25,786 nt of DNA from Microbacterium sp. Its GTDB lineage: Bacteria > Actinomycetota > Actinomycetes > Actinomycetales > Microbacteriaceae. Location of the stretch: assembly GCA_003524435.1 (NCBI GenBank), contig DQHP01000174.1, forward strand, positions 1-25,786, written 5' to 3'. Below the pieces are notes generated by a model that was given only the letters and a program-made list of their open reading frames with translations, did not search any database and was not told the DNA's origin. Both the position numbers and the translations under genes were made by a program. Positions within the stretch are counted from its first letter, which is position 1. Every line of letters starts with the position of its first letter. This document shows, one piece after another, positions 1 to 7,085 of this stretch.

Positions 1-26
1 TCTCGGCGCCGGCTCCCGCCCGGGGG

Positions 27-674
27 TTACTGCGTGCGGTACGCGATGGGCAGCAGCATGTCTTGCACGCGCTCGCGCATCGCCGTGTGATCGGTGCGCG
101 TCGCGATCGCGCACTCTGAGACGGTGCAGTCGAGCCCCTCAATGGTGGGCTCCGGAACTGTCAACCGGACCGAGAAACTCCCGAGATCCCGATCGTCGTA
201 TCCCTGAGTGGCAAATGATTTCCATGCCCAATCATTCGTGATCCACGCACTGGAGAGCGCTTCGAGAGCGGCTGCTTCTCCCTGCTCTGCCCCCTCGGGA
301 ATGCCGCCCAGGCAGGGGCTCGGCTTCACTTCGGGCGACTCGGGAATCGCACAGAACCCAACGTATATGCCGAGACCGGCATCGTAGCCCTCGCCGCTCA
401 CGATGACTTCATCTCCCGGCGTGAGCGCGCTGAGATCTGCGGGTGCGCCACTCGTCGTGGTGACCCGCATCGTGCGAGTGCGGCCGTCGGCGCCCGCGGC
501 GCTCGACTCTGCTGCGAAGTCGGTGGGGATCTCTTGCCCCGAGCTGCCCGTATTCGAGTGCGTCAGGATCGGGACAACAATCGCAGCGACTACGCCAACT
601 ATCGCGAGCGAAAGCACGAGCACACTGATGAGAACGATGCGCTTTACCGAACGGCGGGGTGCTGGCGGAGTCAT
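27..674 (-). CDS. Membrane-anchored exported protein, possible neocarzinostatin-like Ig domain
   Basis: The 215-aa product has a basic N-terminus followed by one long hydrophobic segment (about residues 13-36), which reads as a signal anchor or uncleaved signal peptide, so the rest should lie outside the membrane. The exported part contains a stretch around residues 80-125 of the type LTPGDEVIVSGEGYD...GIYVGFC, with nearby Cys residues. This pattern occurs in actinobacterial cell-surface proteins with a neocarzinostatin-like immunoglobulin fold. A second Cys pair near residues 182-187 could form another disulfide. The ATG at 674 is preceded by GAGG at a good distance. No enzymatic motif is visible. 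Family placement is an inference from one motif; a surface or binding role is only a guess. Confidence 0.7.
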   Translation of the reverse strand: MTPPAPRRSVKRIVLISVLVLSLAIVGVVAAIVVPILTHSNTGSSGQEIPTDFAAESSAAGADGRTRTMRVTTTSGAPADLSALTPGDEVIVSGEGYDAGLGIYVGFCAIPESPEVKPSPCLGGIPEGAEQGEAAALEALSSAWITNDWAWKSFATQGYDDRDLGSFSVRLTVPEPTIEGLDCTVSECAIATRTDHTAMRERVQDMLLPIAYRTQ

Positions 675-802
675 GACCTCATGTTAGCGCCGCGAAGCTC
701 GCTTCCCAACGTGCTAAGATCATGCCCATACGTCCATGTTGATTGAGTACTGCCTCGTGGGAGAACATCCTACGGGGCCCGAAATGTGTAAGGGGGTCAC
801 GC

Positions 803-994
803 ATGGGGCGCGGCCGTCAGAAGGCAAAACACACTAAAGTCGCTCGGGAGCTGAAGTATTTCAGCCCAGCCACCAACTACTCGGAGCTTGAGCGAGAGCT
901 CGCTTCGGGGCACGTCTCCGACGAGGAACGTTGGGCGGATCTTGCCGACAAGTACAACGTCGAAGACGAGGAAGATGAGGACGACGACAAATAG
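803..994 (+). CDS. DUF3073 family protein
   Basis: This 63-aa protein begins MGRGRQKAKHTKVARELKYF and ends in a very acidic tail (EDEEDEDDDK), the standard layout of the actinobacterial DUF3073 family: a basic N-terminal half, a conserved SPxTNYxxLEREL segment and an acidic C-terminus. I chose the ATG at 803 instead of an in-frame start at 743 because AAGGGGG lies just upstream of it and the family begins with MGRGR. The function of DUF3073 is unknown; the charge pattern would fit nucleic-acid or ribosome association, but that is speculation. The gene stands alone and ends at a strong hairpin terminator. Confidence 0.9.
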   Translation: MGRGRQKAKHTKVARELKYFSPATNYSELERELASGHVSDEERWADLADKYNVEDEEDEDDDK

Positions 995-1019
995 TCGTTC
1001 CGCTTACTTGCAGCTTCAC

Positions 1020-1056
1020 GGTTCCGGCCGCCTCACTGAGTGAGGCGGCCGGAACC
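1020..1056. terminator. Bidirectional intrinsic terminator
   Basis: A perfect 16-bp stem (1020-1035 with 1041-1056) closes a 5-nt loop and is followed by TTTC. It sits between the convergent DUF3073 gene (+) and gpmA (-), so it can serve both. The uridine tract is short, as is usual for actinobacterial terminators. Confidence 0.9.
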
Positions 1057-1069
1057 TTTCGCTGAGGGG

Positions 1070-1810
1070 CTACTTCCCCTGAGCTGCGACTGCGGCAGCG
1101 CCAGCTGCGGCTGCTTCGGGGTCAAGGTATCGGCCGGCGCCGGTCGGCGTGCCGTCCTCGTTGATCTCGTACACGAGCGGCATGCCAGTCGGAATGTTCA
1201 ACGCGGCGATATCTGCGTCGGAGATCCCTTCGAGATGCTTCACGAGCGCGCGCAGCGAGTTGCCGTGCGCGGTGACAAGCACGGTCTTGCCTGCCTCAAG
1301 ATCAGGGACGATCGCGCTGTCCCAGTAGGGCAGCAGACGGTCGATGACGAGCTTCAGCGACTCCGTGCGGGGCACTTCTCCGTCAATGCCGTCGTAGCGC
1401 GGGTCGCCGACCTGGCTGAACTCGCTGTCATCGTCGAGCAGGGGCGGCGGCACGTCAAACGAGCGACGCCACAGTTGGAACTGCTCCGGGCCAAACTCCT
1501 CGAGAGTCTGCGCCTTGTCTTTGCCCTGCAGAGCGCCGTAGTGGCGCTCGTTCAGCCGCCACGAGCGGACCACCGGGATCCACAGGCGATCGGCAGCGTC
1601 CAGCGCAATGTCGGCAGTCTGGATTGCGCGACTGAGCAGTGAGGTGTGCAGCACGTCAGGCAGCAACCCTGTCTCGGCGAGCAACTCACCACCGCGGCGG
1701 GCTTCGTTCTTGCCCTTTTCGGTGAGGCGGACATCCACCCAACCGGTGAAGAGGTTCAGTTCGTTCCACTCGCTCTGGCCGTGGCGGAGCAGGATGAGAG
1801 TGCGCGTCAT
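1070..1810 (-). CDS. gpmA: 2,3-bisphosphoglycerate-dependent phosphoglycerate mutase
   Basis: The enzyme interconverts 3- and 2-phosphoglycerate in glycolysis and gluconeogenesis in the cytosol. The 246-aa product carries the histidine phosphatase signature LLRHGQSEWN with nucleophilic His10, Arg61 in the SLLSRAIQTA segment, the LNERHYGALQG block with acid/base Glu88, and the second catalytic His181 in TAHGNSLRAL. Length and motifs are typical of dPGM. It follows the ygfZ-like gene by 24 nt on the same strand and is probably the last gene of that leftward run, ending at the hairpin at 1020-1056. In related genomes gpmA often neighbours phoU, but no phoU is present here. Confidence 0.96.
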   Translation of the reverse strand: MTRTLILLRHGQSEWNELNLFTGWVDVRLTEKGKNEARRGGELLAETGLLPDVLHTSLLSRAIQTADIALDAADRLWIPVVRSWRLNERHYGALQGKDKAQTLEEFGPEQFQLWRRSFDVPPPLLDDDSEFSQVGDPRYDGIDGEVPRTESLKLVIDRLLPYWDSAIVPDLEAGKTVLVTAHGNSLRALVKHLEGISDADIAALNIPTGMPLVYEINEDGTPTGAGRYLDPEAAAAGAAAVAAQGK

Positions 1811-1834
1811 GATCCCAGTCTAAGGCGAGAGCCC

Positions 1835-2971
1835 TCAGGCCTTGCGCGGATCTTGCCCTTCAGGACGTCGGGAGAGACGCGTCAGACGGGGCACATCCGC
1901 AGTGGCGCCAGCATCCGCTGGCACAATCACCTGCTGCGCGGCAGCGATGTCGATGCCGTCAGCACGCACGATGAGGTCACCCGTCGGAGCACGTCGCGAC
2001 AGGATTGCCAGCGCGATCGGACCATCCTCGTGATGACGGGCAACAGAGGTGATCTGCCCCACTTCTTTATCCTCAGCAAGGATCGGAGCACCAGGGGCAG
2101 GCAACACATCATCGCTGCCGTCCAGCTGAAGGGCGGCAAGTCGGCGCGGAGGGTGGCCGAGGTTGTGCACCTTGGCCACGGTCTCTTGCCCGCGGTAACA
2201 CCCCTTGCTCAGGTGCACCGCACTGCGAATCCAGTCCGCCTCGTGCGGCAGCGATCGCTCATCAACCTCGCTGGCCCAGCGCGGACGCCAGGCGGCGACC
2301 CGCAAGGCCTCGGCCGCAAGAACGCCCGCGACATCGAGTGCAGCATCAGCGATACGCGCGGTGACGGATGCCACGGCATCCGCGTCGACGATCGCTACCT
2401 GCCAGCGGTACTCAGCAGATGGATGTGTCGCCACCTCGGCATATTGATGTCCGCCCGCCTGCACGGCAGCCCACGGATCGCTCCACACCAGCGGCGTCGA
2501 GTTCGGCGCTGCGGCGAGCGCACGCATCACCGTGTCAGCCGCGCCTTCGGCGAAAAAGCCAAGCAGACCGAGATCCGGGCGAACCGTCACTGTGACACGA
2601 GAGCGGAACACCATCCGCTTCAACCAGGTGGCAAGGGGCTCAGCATCCGCCGCATCTGCGATCAACCAGACCGATGAGCCATCCTCCAGCACACCGGCGG
2701 CATGTTCGACGCGTCCTTGAGGATCCAACACCAGCAGCTCTGTGCTGTCGCCGGCGTCCAGCCGGGCAACCGACTGCGAGGTGATCGAATCCAGCCACGT
2801 CAGCCGATCTTCACCGGCGACCTCAATTACGACGCGATCGCCCAGCGGCGAGACGGCGGTGCCAGAGACCAGCTTTCGTTGTTCCCGCATCGGGTCGCCG
2901 AAATGCTGGACGATGTCGCCTTCAGTAACAGCGCCCGGGAGCGCTGAGAAGCCTTCTGTCAGTGTTGTCAT
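1835..2971 (-). CDS. ygfZ: YgfZ/GcvT-like tetrahydrofolate-binding protein
   Basis: The product (378 aa from the chosen start) belongs to the YgfZ/GcvT family, folate-dependent proteins that help maintain or repair certain iron-sulfur enzymes. The diagnostic motif K-G-C-Y-x-G-Q-E is intact at residues 256-263 (Cys258) and is followed by the usual HNLGHPPRRL stretch. The open frame extends upstream to 3328, but I start at the ATG at 2971 because MTTLTEGF follows an AAGG box that overlaps the end of the preceding gene. The nitrobindin-like gene stops at 2973, leaving 1 nt between stop and start, so the two are probably translationally coupled. The same pairing is, to my knowledge, also found in mycobacteria. 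Confidence 0.9.
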   Translation of the reverse strand: MTTLTEGFSALPGAVTEGDIVQHFGDPMREQRKLVSGTAVSPLGDRVVIEVAGEDRLTWLDSITSQSVARLDAGDSTELLVLDPQGRVEHAAGVLEDGSSVWLIADAADAEPLATWLKRMVFRSRVTVTVRPDLGLLGFFAEGAADTVMRALAAAPNSTPLVWSDPWAAVQAGGHQYAEVATHPSAEYRWQVAIVDADAVASVTARIADAALDVAGVLAAEALRVAAWRPRWASEVDERSLPHEADWIRSAVHLSKGCYRGQETVAKVHNLGHPPRRLAALQLDGSDDVLPAPGAPILAEDKEVGQITSVARHHEDGPIALAILSRRAPTGDLIVRADGIDIAAAQQVIVPADAGATADVPRLTRLSRRPEGQDPRKA

Positions 2972-2972
2972 G

Positions 2973-3575
2973 TCAGACCTTAGCCAGGCGTGCGGAGGCG
3001 TGCGAGGCGAGTTCGCCACCGAGCGCGGCGACGTCCCACGCCCAAAGCAGGTGTGAGTCGACAAGTCCATACATACGGCTTGCGGCGCCGTACTCTTTGC
3101 CCCCTGCGCTTCGTACGATCGCGTCTGTGGCGATGTCGATGCGCGGACCGTTGATCTCACCCAGGTAGAGCTCGAGTGACCCGTCGGAGTGGGCAACGGA
3201 AACCTCCAGCGGAAAACCACCGGATGCCGCGCGCAGCTGTTCCACGTCGTGCACAGTGCGAGGCGGAGCACTCTCGATCGGGGGCAACAACGCCGGACCA
3301 GAGTCTGCTGCGGTGGCCGGGCGCGCAATGCGCCAGAACCCCGTCTCTGCGACGAGCGGGATGGATTCGCTGCCCTCTTCGGCGGCCAACCATCCGGTCG
3401 CCGAATAGTTCAGATAGCCGAGTCCGTCATGGCTGAAGCTCACGCGATGCGTGAACTCACCTTCGAAACGATGCTCACCTGCGGTGTACTCAATAACGCC
3501 GGTACCTTCCCAGACGCCGATGAGCCAGCTCAGCGGCGCAAGATCGGCCGGGAGGTCGGTGGGCAACTCAAGCAT
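2973..3575 (-). CDS. Nitrobindin-like heme-binding beta-barrel protein (FABP family, DUF1794)
   Basis: This 200-aa protein fits the bacterial nitrobindin/THAP4-like family, small ten-stranded beta-barrels that bind ferric heme and react with NO or peroxynitrite. The N-terminal GxWxGxG motif is present (G20, W22, G24, G26), followed by the EGEFTHRVSFSHDG and LNYSATGW segments. A C-terminal LLWAWDVAALG block contains His175, the likely heme ligand. The ATG at 3575 has GGAA upstream. It sits 29 nt after a 37-aa membrane protein gene and 1 nt before ygfZ. Heme binding is inferred from the family, not shown by the sequence alone. Confidence 0.88.
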   Translation of the reverse strand: MLELPTDLPADLAPLSWLIGVWEGTGVIEYTAGEHRFEGEFTHRVSFSHDGLGYLNYSATGWLAAEEGSESIPLVAETGFWRIARPATAADSGPALLPPIESAPPRTVHDVEQLRAASGGFPLEVSVAHSDGSLELYLGEINGPRIDIATDAIVRSAGGKEYGAASRMYGLVDSHLLWAWDVAALGGELASHASARLAKV

Positions 3576-3604
3576 CGAAAATTCCGATCAGCTCAACCCG
3601 CTGC

Positions 3605-3718
3605 TCAGCGCTGGCCGCGGAACAAATTCCACAGCACAGTGCCGGAAACGAACGCGATCGCCAAGCTCGCGAGGCCGAGCAGACCAATGAAGAAGAGTTC
3701 GAGCGCAACGAGGTCCAT
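3605..3718 (-). CDS. 37-aa single-pass membrane microprotein
   Basis: On the minus strand an ATG at 3718 opens a 37-codon frame beginning MDLVALELFFIGLLGLASLA and ending NLFRGQR before a TGA at 3605-3607. Residues about 5-32 form one strongly hydrophobic segment followed by a basic tail, as expected for a small inner-membrane protein with its C-terminus in the cytoplasm. Third codon positions are GC-rich, as in the neighbours. It fits between the 102-aa membrane protein gene (33 nt upstream) and the nitrobindin-like gene (29 nt downstream). The ribosome binding site is weak: AGGGG lies rather far upstream. Function unknown; I believe similar microproteins occur next to this gene in related actinobacteria but cannot check. 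Confidence 0.7.
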   Translation of the reverse strand: MDLVALELFFIGLLGLASLAIAFVSGTVLWNLFRGQR

Positions 3719-3751
3719 GTGTCTACTCTACCCCTGAGAAACGAACCGGCG

Positions 3752-4060
3752 TCAGGTCGGGATGAGTGCCGCCAGGCCAAACCCCGCGGAAACCATCCCC
3801 AGCAGAAGTAACGCCCCCAATACGCTCGCGGCAGTGCGAAAGATGAAGCCCGATGTCTGGCCGTACCAAAGCTGCAACGCGAATGACAGCAGCACTGCCC
3901 CGCCGAAGCCGATGAGCAGCCACTGCACACGTAATTCTTCGGTGACGAAAATACCGATTGCTATCGCGGCAACGAACGCCGCGCCCCAGACGATGACGAC
4001 ACCGCCGAACGGATTGCGCGGTGCAAGAGCGGGTTCTGACATGTTCTCAATGTTACGCAT
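3752..4060 (-). CDS. Small membrane protein with three predicted helices
   Basis: The 102-aa product contains three hydrophobic stretches (about residues 18-40, 46-64 and 73-100) and short loops, so it is an integral membrane protein with no recognised catalytic motif. Two starts are possible: the ATG at 4060 with GGA about 5 nt upstream, or an internal ATG at 4042 giving MSEPALAPRNPFGG. I keep the longer form because its ribosome binding site is better. It is the first gene of a leftward run that continues through the microprotein, the nitrobindin-like gene, ygfZ and gpmA, and it diverges from the GlnR-like regulator. Function unknown. Confidence 0.72.
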   Translation of the reverse strand: MRNIENMSEPALAPRNPFGGVVIVWGAAFVAAIAIGIFVTEELRVQWLLIGFGGAVLLSFALQLWYGQTSGFIFRTAASVLGALLLLGMVSAGFGLAALIPT

Positions 4061-4107
4061 TCGTTCCGGTTGAGTCCCTGAGCATCGTGGCGGCGCGCCC
4101 CCCTGGG

Positions 4108-4113
4108 TATTAT
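4108..4113 (+). promoter_or_regulatory. Possible -10 element before the GlnR-like gene
   Basis: TATTAT in the context GGGTATTATTGG lies in the 117-nt divergent region between the membrane protein gene and the GlnR-like regulator. I found no good -35 at the standard distance, so this is a weak call. Confidence 0.3.
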
Positions 4114-4177
4114 TGGCGAACGGCGTCGTATTCGATCGCCATTCAGGGTGGCGAATCCGTGGCCCGGAAGGAACAAC

Positions 4178-4864
4178 GTGGCCCTGCTCCTCGTCCTCAC
4201 CTCAGCTCCTGCTTCGGAGCCGATCCTTCCCGCCCTCGAACTTCTCAGCCACCGCGTGCGTCAGATCCCCGCGGAGCCAGCCCAACTCGTGAGCGCTCCC
4301 GAATCCGACATCGTTATTGTCGACGGGCGACTTGACCTCGCTGGCGCGAAGTCACTGTGCAAGCTGCTGCGAACGACAGGCCAGGAGTCGCCCCTTATCC
4401 TCGTCGTCACCGAGGGTGGGATGAGCGCAGTCTCCGGCGACTGGGCAATCGATGATGTACTCCTTAACACTGCAGGACCCGCAGAAACGGACGCCCGCAT
4501 CCGTCTTGCTGTGACCCGGCGTGAGGCCACTTCCGACCCCGTACGCGTCCAGGCGTCGGGTGTCACCATCGACGAGCAGTCATATTCGGCCAAGCTGTAT
4601 GGCAGGGCCCTGGACCTCACGTACAAAGAGTTCCAACTGCTGCATTTCCTCGCTACCCACCCCGCGCGCGTCTTCACTCGCGAGCAATTGCTCAGCGAAG
4701 TATGGGGCTACGACTACTTCGGCGGCACCCGCACCGTTGATGTGCACGTGCGGCGTCTGCGCGCCAAACTCGGCGATCACGAGCAGATCATCGGCACTGT
4801 GCGCAACGTCGGATACCGCTTCAATGTCTACGATGACGATCCCCTCGCTGCCGCGATCATCTAA
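4178..4864 (+). CDS. glnR: GlnR-like OmpR-family response regulator (orphan)
   Basis: This 228-aa DNA-binding regulator has a degenerate receiver domain (about residues 1-120) and an OmpR/PhoB winged helix (about 130-222, with TYKEFQLL, EVWGYDYFGGTRTVDVHV and GTVRNVGYRF). The receiver text (ILPALELL, DIVIVDGRLDL, SLCKLLRTTG, GDWAIDDVLL) closely follows actinobacterial GlnR, the global nitrogen regulator, which keeps the central Asp (here about residue 49) but lacks the normal acidic phosphorylation pocket. I choose the GTG at 4178 because AAGGAAC lies just upstream, rather than an in-frame ATG at 4148. No sensor kinase is nearby. Its position directly before ppk suggests a link between nitrogen and phosphate control, which is inference. 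Confidence 0.85.
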   Translation: MALLLVLTSAPASEPILPALELLSHRVRQIPAEPAQLVSAPESDIVIVDGRLDLAGAKSLCKLLRTTGQESPLILVVTEGGMSAVSGDWAIDDVLLNTAGPAETDARIRLAVTRREATSDPVRVQASGVTIDEQSYSAKLYGRALDLTYKEFQLLHFLATHPARVFTREQLLSEVWGYDYFGGTRTVDVHVRRLRAKLGDHEQIIGTVRNVGYRFNVYDDDPLAAAII

Positions 4865-4879
4865 CACCACGCCCGAACT

Positions 4880-4901
4880 GTTAACACACAGGTCATCTGA
4901 C
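4880..4901 (+). promoter_or_regulatory. PHO-box-like direct repeat before ppk
   Basis: Two adjacent 11-nt units, GTTAACACACA (4880-4890) and GGTCATCTGAC (4891-4901), each match 5 of the 7 core positions of the actinobacterial PhoP repeat unit GTTCACC. They lie 18 nt before the ppk start. ppk is a known PhoP target in Streptomyces, which supports the reading. Confidence 0.5.
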
Positions 4902-4919
4902 GGTGCCAAGATGTAGTTC

Positions 4920-7085
4920 ATGATCGATCCCGCTCTCGCCGATGCTGGGCTCGGTGACGCCGAGGATGATGACTTCGACGCCATCGAATCCCCGGACTCA
5001 CTGCTGCCAGACCACCGCTACCACGATCGAGAGATCAGCTGGTTGGCCTTCAACCAGCGCGTACTAGAGCTTGCAGAAGATTCCAGCCTGCCCGAACTTG
5101 AGCGGTCAAATTTCCTGGCAATCTTCGCGAGCAACCTCGACGAATTTTTTATGGTGCGTGTCGCGGGCCTCAAGCGCCGTATCGTCACAGGTCTCGCCAT
5201 CCCTACTAACGTCGGGCGCTCTCCCGCTGATGTCCTTGCCGATATCTCTAACGAAGCGCATGCGCTGCAGGTGCGCCACGCTGCGGCGTGGACAGACTTG
5301 GTGCGCCCGGCGCTGGCGGATGCCGGAATCGAAATCACCGAGTGGGACGCGCTCACCGACGCTGAGCGCGAGAGACTCACCGAGTACTTCCAACTGCACG
5401 TGTTCCCCGTGCTGATGCCGCTCGCCGTGGATCCCGCACACCCTTTCCCTTACATCTCGGGTCTCTCGCTGAACCTCGCGATTCGCATCCGCAATGCCCG
5501 TACCGGCCGGCAGGAGTTTGCCCGTCTCAAGGTGCCAGCGATGATGCCGCGCCTCGTCGAGGTACCGGGCGCCGGCGAGATCGCTCGGTACCTGCCGCTT
5601 GAGGACCTGATCTCCAACCACCTCGGCGATCTCTTCCCCGGGATGGAGGTCCTCGATCACCACGCGTTCCGTCTTACGCGCAACGAAGATGTGGAGATCG
5701 AAGAGGACGAAAGTGAGAACCTTATTCAGGCGCTCGAGGCTGAGCTGTTGCGGCGCCGATTCGGCCCGCCGATCCGGCTTGAGATCACTGACGACATGGA
5801 TGATGTGACGCTTGACCTCCTGATCAAGGAGCTCGACATCACCGATCAGGAGGTCTACCGCCTCCCCAGCCCGCTCGACCTGCGCGGGCTCTTCTCACTT
5901 TCGCGCGTCAATCGCCCTGATCTGCGCTACCCCCCGCACGTGCCGACGACCCCGGTGGCGTTTCAGCCCACTGGATCGAGCACGCGTGCCGATATCTTCG
6001 CTGCGATCCGCAAGAGCGATGTCTTGGTACACCACCCTTATGAGTCCTTCGCGACCAGCGTGCAGGCTTTCCTTGAGCAGGCTGCACGCGACCCGCACGT
6101 GCTCGCTATCAAGCAGACGCTTTATCGCACGTCCGGCGACAGTCCTGTTGTTCAGGCACTGATTGACGCGGCAGAGGCCGGCAAGCAGGTCCTCGCGCTT
6201 GTTGAGGTGAAGGCACGCTTTGACGAGGCGAACAACATCGTGTGGGCACGCAAGCTCGAAAAAGCCGGCGTACATGTCGTCTACGGCCTCGTCGGGCTGA
6301 AGACGCACTGCAAGCTCGCTCTCGTCATCCGCGAAGAAGAGGGGATGCTGCGCCACTACTCACACGTCGGCACAGGCAATTACAACCCGAAGACCAGCCG
6401 TGTCTATGAAGACTTTGGGCTGTTCACCGCCGATGCCCAGGTCGGCAAGGACCTCACGCGGTTATTCAACGAGCTCAGTGGTTACGCCATCGAGAAGAAG
6501 TTCAAGCGGCTGCTCGTCGCGCCGCTTCACCTGCGCAAAGGCCTGCTGCGACAGATCGAGAACGAGCGCAAGAACGCCCTAGCAGACAAGCCTGCACACA
6601 TCCGCATCAAGGTGAACTCGATGGTTGACGAAGAGATCATTGATGCGCTCTACCGCGCAAGCCAGGCAGGGGTGAAAGTCGATATCTGGGTGCGCGGAAT
6701 CTGCAGCATCAAGGTGGGACTACCCGGCACGGGCGACAACATCACGGTGCGCAGCATCCTTGGCCGTTACCTGGAGCATTCGCGCATCTTTGCGTTCGAG
6801 AACGACGGCGAACCACAGGTGTTCATCGGCAGTGCGGACATGATGCACCGGAACCTCGATCGACGTGTTGAGGCGCTGGTGCGCGTCACTGATCCCGCCC
6901 ACGTCACCGAACTGTTGGACTTCTTCGATCTTGCGATGGATGACGGGACGATCTCGTGGCACCTCGGCGCCGATGGCGCGTGGGAGCGCCACGCCATCAC
7001 CGCTGCTGACAAACCCCTCATCGACCTGCAAGATAAGACCATGAGTCAGATCCGACGGCGACGGCGGACGCGGACGGCGCGATGA
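4920..7085 (+). CDS. ppk: Polyphosphate kinase 1
   Basis: PPK1 reversibly transfers the gamma phosphate of ATP to polyphosphate. The 721-aa length fits the family. The N-terminal domain begins at REISWLAFNQRVLELAED, the head domain follows, and two phospholipase-D-like C-terminal domains carry the active site. The autophosphorylated His is His482 in HYSHVGTGNYNPKTSR; the second block IGSADMMHRNLDRRVE is present near residue 640. The ATG at 4920 lies only 55 nt after the GlnR-like gene and has no strong ribosome binding site, so it may be read from a short or leaderless mRNA starting near the PHO-box-like repeat. The stop overlaps the next start in ATGA. Confidence 0.97.
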   Translation: MIDPALADAGLGDAEDDDFDAIESPDSLLPDHRYHDREISWLAFNQRVLELAEDSSLPELERSNFLAIFASNLDEFFMVRVAGLKRRIVTGLAIPTNVGRSPADVLADISNEAHALQVRHAAAWTDLVRPALADAGIEITEWDALTDAERERLTEYFQLHVFPVLMPLAVDPAHPFPYISGLSLNLAIRIRNARTGRQEFARLKVPAMMPRLVEVPGAGEIARYLPLEDLISNHLGDLFPGMEVLDHHAFRLTRNEDVEIEEDESENLIQALEAELLRRRFGPPIRLEITDDMDDVTLDLLIKELDITDQEVYRLPSPLDLRGLFSLSRVNRPDLRYPPHVPTTPVAFQPTGSSTRADIFAAIRKSDVLVHHPYESFATSVQAFLEQAARDPHVLAIKQTLYRTSGDSPVVQALIDAAEAGKQVLALVEVKARFDEANNIVWARKLEKAGVHVVYGLVGLKTHCKLALVIREEEGMLRHYSHVGTGNYNPKTSRVYEDFGLFTADAQVGKDLTRLFNELSGYAIEKKFKRLLVAPLHLRKGLLRQIENERKNALADKPAHIRIKVNSMVDEEIIDALYRASQAGVKVDIWVRGICSIKVGLPGTGDNITVRSILGRYLEHSRIFAFENDGEPQVFIGSADMMHRNLDRRVEALVRVTDPAHVTELLDFFDLAMDDGTISWHLGADGAWERHAITAADKPLIDLQDKTMSQIRRRRRTRTAR

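Noticed and set aside
1646..2677. Long plus-strand open frame of 343 codons
   Set aside because: It lies antisense to ygfZ and gpmA, its translation is Arg/His/Gln-rich without any family motif, and the minus strand carries clear signatures.
3505..3520. Further copies of the CCCAGACG repeat core
   Set aside because: Short matches occur at about 3507 and near 15000 and 20130, but inside genes and without the paired arms, so they are chance hits.
3568..3930. 120-codon minus-strand frame over the small membrane genes
   Set aside because: Its product is Cys/Ser/Arg-rich and of shadow type; the overlapping frames give sensible membrane proteins.
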